NCBI RefSeq assembly: GCF_000472385.1
Contig: NZ_AWZU01000024.1
Location: forward strand, 60,575-124,574
Direction: 5' to 3'
DNA length: 64,000 bases
From: Bradyrhizobium sp. ARR65
GTDB taxonomy: Bacteria > Pseudomonadota > Alphaproteobacteria > Rhizobiales > Xanthobacteraceae
The notes beneath the pieces were generated by a model. The model ran no database searches. It saw nothing but the letters and a program-made list of their open reading frames with translations, and was not told where the DNA came from. This document shows, piece after piece, positions 60,479 through 64,000 of this stretch; position 1 is the first letter of the stretch, and every line of letters begins with the position of its first letter. The translations under genes and the position numbers were made by a program.

Positions 60479-62044
60479 TCAAGTGAGCCCGGCGCGGCGG
60501 AAGCCTTCGAGATAATGCTCTCGGTCGGCATCAAACTTCCATGGCAGTTCGTTTGCGATCCAGGCAAGCGAGATGTTCGGTTGGACCCGACGCAGCTCCT
60601 GCAATGCCGCGCGTGCCGTGTCCAGATCCCCCGCCATTCCGGCAGCAACGGTGAGAACCCGGTAAGCTCCTGTCAGATCGCCCCGTTGACGGGCAGCCTC
60701 ACGTGCAAGCAACATCGCTTCGTCGTATTTGTTTTCGATGAATCGCGCGTAGGCGGCCACGCCGTAATAGATCGCGAGCGACGGATCGCGCGGGCTGTGC
60801 CGGATTGCGCGCTGCGCCGCTTCGTAGGCATGCTGCGTCCGTCCGCAATAACATAGCGCGAGCGCGTGATAGCCGTGCGCCATGCAGAAGTTCGGGTTTA
60901 GCTGAAGCGCCAGCTCGAATTCGCTGATGGCATCCGCAAGGCGCCGGGTCGAGAAATACACGCTGCCCAGCGCCGTGCGGGCCCATGCATCGTCGCCGGC
61001 CACCTCGACGGCCTTGAGCGCTGCACGCTCGGCCATGGGCGCCACGGTCGCAAGATCCGTCCAACCGAGATGAACGCCGCGCATGTAGCTGGCGGCGAGC
61101 ACCGACAAGGCCTGACCATAGTTCGGATCGATCGCGATGGCCTGCTCCAAGAGCGCCTGCGCGATCGACTGGTCGTGCCGTGTGACGCGCCAGTAATGCG
61201 ACAGCGCCCGCATGACGAGATCCCACGCGTCCAGGCTGTGAGGCGGCTTGCGCCTGGCGCGAAAATTCTCGGCGGCGTAGATCTGCGGCTCGATGGCGGC
61301 GACGATGGCCGTCGTGATTTCGTCCTGGACGGCGAAGACGTCGATCAGATCCCGATCGTAGCGCTCGGCCCAGACGTGACTGCCGGTCGCGACGTCATTG
61401 AGCTGAGCGGTGATGCGAACACGCCCGCCTTCCTTGCGCACGCTGCCTTCAAGCACATAGCGCACGGACAACTCTTCGGCGATCTGATTGATATGGACTG
61501 CCCTGCCTTTGTAGCTGAAGGATGAGTTGCGGGCGATCACGAAGAACCACTTCACCTTCGACAGCGCGGTGAGGATGTCCTCGCTGATCCCGTCGCAAAA
61601 ATAGTCCTGCTCGGGATCCTCGCTCATATTCTCGAAGGCGAGCACGGCGATCGCCGGCCGGTCGGGCTCCGCCGTATCCTGTTGCGCCGAACGGCCGCGC
61701 TGTCGTGACGCATCTGCAACCAATGCGCTCGCGGGTTGCTTCCGCACCTCGCCGATGAAGCGAAAACCCTTGCGGGCGATGGTGCGGATCAGCCTCTGCG
61801 CCTTGCCGCTGTCCCCGATGGCCGTTCGCGCCGCATTGATACGGCTGGTCAGCGTGGAGTCGGACACGGTCCGGCCAGCCCAGACCAGGGAAATCAAATC
61901 CTCCTTGGTGACGACGCGGTCCCGATTCTCGATCAGATGGGTCAGCAGATCGAAGACTTGCGGCTGCACGGCGATGTGAACGCCGCTGCGCAGCAATTCG
62001 CGGCGGTCAATATCAAGCACATGGTTTTCGAAGACAAATTGCAC
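60479..62044 (-). CDS. Winged-helix / TolB-like / TPR transcriptional regulator
   Basis: The 521-residue protein (GTG start at 62044) has an OmpR/PhoB-type winged helix at about 1-98 (LLRSGVHIAVQPQVFDLLTHLI; SDSTLTSRINAARTAIGD; RTIARKGFRF). A TolB-N-like domain follows at about 125-255 (AIAVLAFENMSEDPEQDYFCDGISEDI; VLEGSVRKEGGRVRITAQL), then TPR repeats at about 275-510 (AIAIDPNYGQALSVLAASY; ALQLNPNFCMAHGYHALAL). No membrane segment is obvious, so it is a cytosolic relative of CadC-like regulators. It may control the divergent methyltransferase gene. Confidence 0.88.
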   Translation of the reverse strand: MQFVFENHVLDIDRRELLRSGVHIAVQPQVFDLLTHLIENRDRVVTKEDLISLVWAGRTVSDSTLTSRINAARTAIGDSGKAQRLIRTIARKGFRFIGEVRKQPASALVADASRQRGRSAQQDTAEPDRPAIAVLAFENMSEDPEQDYFCDGISEDILTALSKVKWFFVIARNSSFSYKGRAVHINQIAEELSVRYVLEGSVRKEGGRVRITAQLNDVATGSHVWAERYDRDLIDVFAVQDEITTAIVAAIEPQIYAAENFRARRKPPHSLDAWDLVMRALSHYWRVTRHDQSIAQALLEQAIAIDPNYGQALSVLAASYMRGVHLGWTDLATVAPMAERAALKAVEVAGDDAWARTALGSVYFSTRRLADAISEFELALQLNPNFCMAHGYHALALCYCGRTQHAYEAAQRAIRHSPRDPSLAIYYGVAAYARFIENKYDEAMLLAREAARQRGDLTGAYRVLTVAAGMAGDLDTARAALQELRRVQPNISLAWIANELPWKFDADREHYLEGFRRAGLT

Positions 62045-62193
62045 GGCGCAACCCGGCTCGCATCCGGCCTCAAGAAAAAATCAGTGTCGCCTCACGAAAA
62101 AATCAAGCCCCGGCCAAAGCCCTGGGCGCGCGCTTTCGGCATTCTGCCGCAATTCATAGCGGGGGCCTGACCACTGTTGTTAGCGGATCGACC

Positions 62194-62970
62194 ATGACCC
62201 AAATTCAGTCTACTGAACCAGCCGTTTCACCATATCGCATTGCAAAGATCATTGCCTTTCTTTACGGCATCCTCGCCTATTTCGCGTTCTGCGCGACAAT
62301 TCTTTACGCCATCGGCTTCACCATGGGCGCCGTCGTGCCCAAAACCATTGACAGCGGCCCTGAGACGCCGGTCATCGAGGCCGTTATCGTAAACCTGCTC
62401 CTGATGTCACTGTTCGCCGTGCAACACAGTGTGATGGCGCGCAGGGGCTTCAAGGAATGGTGGACGCAATACGTACCGAAGTCAGCTGAGCGAAGCACCT
62501 ATGTGCTGCTGGCGAGCCTGTGCCTCATGCTGCTGTTCTGGCAGTGGCGCCCGATACCGGCAATTGTTTGGCAAGCCGAGGACCCTGATCTCGCAGCGGC
62601 GGTTGCGACGATGTCGTTTATCGGCTGGGTGATCGTGTTCACCAGCACTTTCCTGATCAATCACTTTGAATTGTTCGGCTTGCGCCAGGTCATGGCGAAC
62701 CTCGCAGGTCGCGAGATGCCGCCGCCCGAGTTCCGAACGCCGATCTACTACAAGTTCGTGCGGCATCCGATCTATCTCGGCTTCATTATCGCCTTCTGGG
62801 CCGCACCCGTCATGACGGCCGGACATCTGTTGTTCGCGGCGGTGACAACTTCATACATCTTTGTCGGCATCTTCTTCGAGGAGCGCGACCTGATCGAACT
62901 GTATGGTGATCAATATCGCCAGTACAGAAGGCGCGTCGCGATGCTCATTCCCTGGCGCAAGTCAACGTGA
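62194..62970 (+). CDS. mddA: Methanethiol S-methyltransferase-like membrane protein (MddA/NnrU type)
   Basis: The 258-residue membrane protein has about five helices (20-45, 62-78, 100-118, 135-155, 190-225) and an isoprenylcysteine-methyltransferase-like SAM site near the C-terminus (YYKFVRHPIYLGFIIAFW, FEERDLIELYGDQYRQYRRRV). MddA methylates methanethiol to dimethyl sulfide, and rhizobial relatives, including Bradyrhizobium enzymes, have been characterised. The closely related NnrU annotation is less specific, so the call is family-based. It is divergent from the TPR regulator. Confidence 0.72.
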   Translation: MTQIQSTEPAVSPYRIAKIIAFLYGILAYFAFCATILYAIGFTMGAVVPKTIDSGPETPVIEAVIVNLLLMSLFAVQHSVMARRGFKEWWTQYVPKSAERSTYVLLASLCLMLLFWQWRPIPAIVWQAEDPDLAAAVATMSFIGWVIVFTSTFLINHFELFGLRQVMANLAGREMPPPEFRTPIYYKFVRHPIYLGFIIAFWAAPVMTAGHLLFAAVTTSYIFVGIFFEERDLIELYGDQYRQYRRRVAMLIPWRKST

Positions 62971-63023
62971 CGGCGATCGAAATTGGAGGGAATAGAAGAT
63001 GAAGCAATCGAGAGGAAACAAAG

Positions 63024-63332
63024 ATGAAGCACTTCGGCAACTGTTTCTGCGGCGCCGTCGAACTCGAAGTTGCCGAGGCGCCAGAAGCCGCGGGCTACTG
63101 CCATTGCCGTTCCTGCCGCTCCTGGTCCGGCAGCCCCGTCAACGCCTTCAGCCTCTGGAAACCGGAGGCGGTGCGGATCATTGCGGGATCGGAACATGTG
63201 GCGACATTCATGAAGTCCGCGATGAGCCAACGCAAATATTGCAGGAAATGCGGCGGCCATTTGATGACTAATCATCCCTCGCTTGGACTAGGTCGTGAAC
63301 CCATAAAGTGGGCAGGGCGCGCTGTAGAATGA
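63024..63332 (+). pseudogene. GFA-family (glutathione-dependent formaldehyde-activating-like) gene, 3' truncated
   Basis: The first 89 residues form a GFA zinc fold: C7 and C9 (NCFCGAVELEV), C26, C28 and C31 (YCHCRSCRSWSG), C73 and C76 (YCRKCGGHL). Homologues usually continue 40-50 residues past HPSLGL, but here the frame runs into unrelated sequence (GREPIKWAGRAVE) and stops. The switch coincides with TTGGACTAG at 63283, one end of a small inverted-repeat-bounded segment. The zinc ligands remain, so a short protein might fold, but loss of the C-terminus suggests a decayed gene. Confidence 0.7.
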
Positions 63333-63423
63333 CGAATATGCGCCAAGCCTTGAGCGCATTACGCGCCATCGATGGTCCGTTGCGCGACTGGCTTACCTCT
63401 GCGAGTTAGTATATCTAGTCCAA
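63283..63423. mobile_element. 141-bp segment bounded by 9-bp inverted repeats
   Basis: TTGGACTAG (63283-63291) and CTAGTCCAA (63415-63423) are perfect inverted repeats bounding 123 bases of non-coding sequence. The left end falls exactly where the GFA gene loses similarity. No transposase and no clear target duplication are visible. It could be a MITE-like remnant or a chance repeat. Confidence 0.35.
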
Positions 63424-63440
63424 CCTAGGAACGCTTAACT

Positions 63441-64000
63441 ATGCTCACCGTCTATGGCGAAGGTCGTGGCTTCCGTGTTATTTGGCTGCTTGAGGAATTG
63501 GGATTGGCTTATCGGCTGCGCCCGGTCGATCTGCTGACAGTCGAAAATGATCGCGATTTCCTCGCGATCAACCCCGCCGGCTTCATTCCCGCGCTGCAGG
63601 ACGGCGAGACGATCATGGTCGAATCGATCGCGATTCTTGAGTACCTGCTCGCCCGCCACGGCTCAGGTTCGCTTGCCGTCGCCCCGGACGATCCCGCCTT
63701 CGCTTCCTATCTGCAATTTCTCCACTTAGGCGAGGCCGGTCTCGCCGGGCCGATGAACGCCGTCTTTGTCGGTCGCGAACTGGCGCCCGAAGCCGAGCGA
63801 GATGCCCGGGTTACCTGCTGGGCGCTCGAGACCTTCGAGAGCCGGCTGGGGTTGGTTATCCGCCGCCTCGCGGATTGCCCCTATCTCGCCGGCGACCGCT
63901 TCACTGCTGCCGATATCTCGGTGAGCTACGCCCTCCTGCTCGGCCTGCGAACTGGCAACTACGTCCCCGGTTCTACCGAGCGGGACTATCTCGCCCGCAC
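63441..64000 (+). CDS. Glutathione S-transferase (3' end outside window)
   Basis: ATG 63441 opens a frame running to the window end (186 codons seen). The N-terminal thioredoxin-fold domain (1-78) has VYGEGRGFRVIWLLEELGL, the cis-proline region NPAGFIPALQDGE and the glutathione-contacting MVESIAILEYLL. The helical C-terminal domain follows (about 85-186), with LAGDRFTAADISVSYAL. Typical GSTs have 200-220 residues, so about 20-30 are missing. The substrate is unknown. It lies just after the small inverted-repeat segment. Confidence 0.88.
   Translation, partial: MLTVYGEGRGFRVIWLLEELGLAYRLRPVDLLTVENDRDFLAINPAGFIPALQDGETIMVESIAILEYLLARHGSGSLAVAPDDPAFASYLQFLHLGEAGLAGPMNAVFVGRELAPEAERDARVTCWALETFESRLGLVIRRLADCPYLAGDRFTAADISVSYALLLGLRTGNYVPGSTERDYLAR

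Overview
The window is a high-GC, densely coded chromosomal segment from an alphaproteobacterium, most likely a member of the Bradyrhizobium/Rhodopseudomonas/Afipia group (Nitrobacteraceae). This is inferred from the aerobic (late cobalt insertion) cobalamin genes, the RibB protein with a degenerate GTP cyclohydrolase II domain, the MddA-like methyltransferase and the many palindromic intergenic elements. No tRNA, rRNA, CRISPR array, prophage or complete insertion sequence was seen.

Positions 1-37.3 kb are a mosaic of short housekeeping and accessory units. In order: a class III nucleotide cyclase cut by the window edge; aroC; fabI with a histidine phosphatase; an ECF sigma / membrane anti-sigma pair; a DnaJ-type co-chaperone; a lipoprotein divergent from pdxH; an SDR; a LysR gene divergent from a two-gene unit ending in a carboxymuconolactone-decarboxylase-like protein; an exported poly-histidine protein; a chemotaxis receptor broken by one base; corA; an L,D-transpeptidase convergent with an extensin-like protein across a bidirectional terminator; an acyl-CoA ligase; two orphan branched-chain-type solute-binding proteins; glutaryl-CoA dehydrogenase; ribB; an aminotransferase; a HAD phosphatase; a short XRE regulator divergent from a beta-lactamase-fold hydrolase; an aldo/keto reductase; an M20 peptidase; and a Tat-exported flavin oxidase translationally coupled to a cytochrome c.

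Positions 37.4-58.6 kb hold the cobalamin block. A minus-strand operon of about 15 kb runs from a DUF1636 Cys-rich protein through cobW, cobN, cobG, cobH, cobI, cobJ, cobL, cobM, cobB, cobA, a solitary cbiM, cobF and cobT. Most junctions overlap by 1-4 bases, and the operon is preceded by a clear cobalamin riboswitch at about 52768-52962. cobK lies inside the operon on the opposite strand; its start codon overlaps that of cobL and its 3' end overlaps that of cobJ. Divergently, cobO and cobQ follow on the plus strand, then cobD and cbiB (minus) and cobU and cobS (plus), with an AMP-dependent acyl ligase 7 bases after cobS. The enzymes cover uroporphyrinogen III to adenosylcobalamin, except the CobS/CobT chelatase subunits, the cobalt reductase CobR, CobE and BluB, which would have to lie elsewhere.

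The last 3.5 kb carry a winged-helix/TolB-like/TPR regulator, an mddA-like thiol methyltransferase, a GFA-family gene truncated at a 141-bp segment bounded by 9-bp inverted repeats, and a glutathione S-transferase cut by the window end.

Nothing clearly amounts to an undescribed system. The best leads are the antisense-nested cobK, the stand-alone CbiM followed by a hairpin, the ligase attached to cobS, the flavin oxidase/cytochrome pair, the chemotaxis-receptor frameshift and two clusters of GANTC sites in front of genes.
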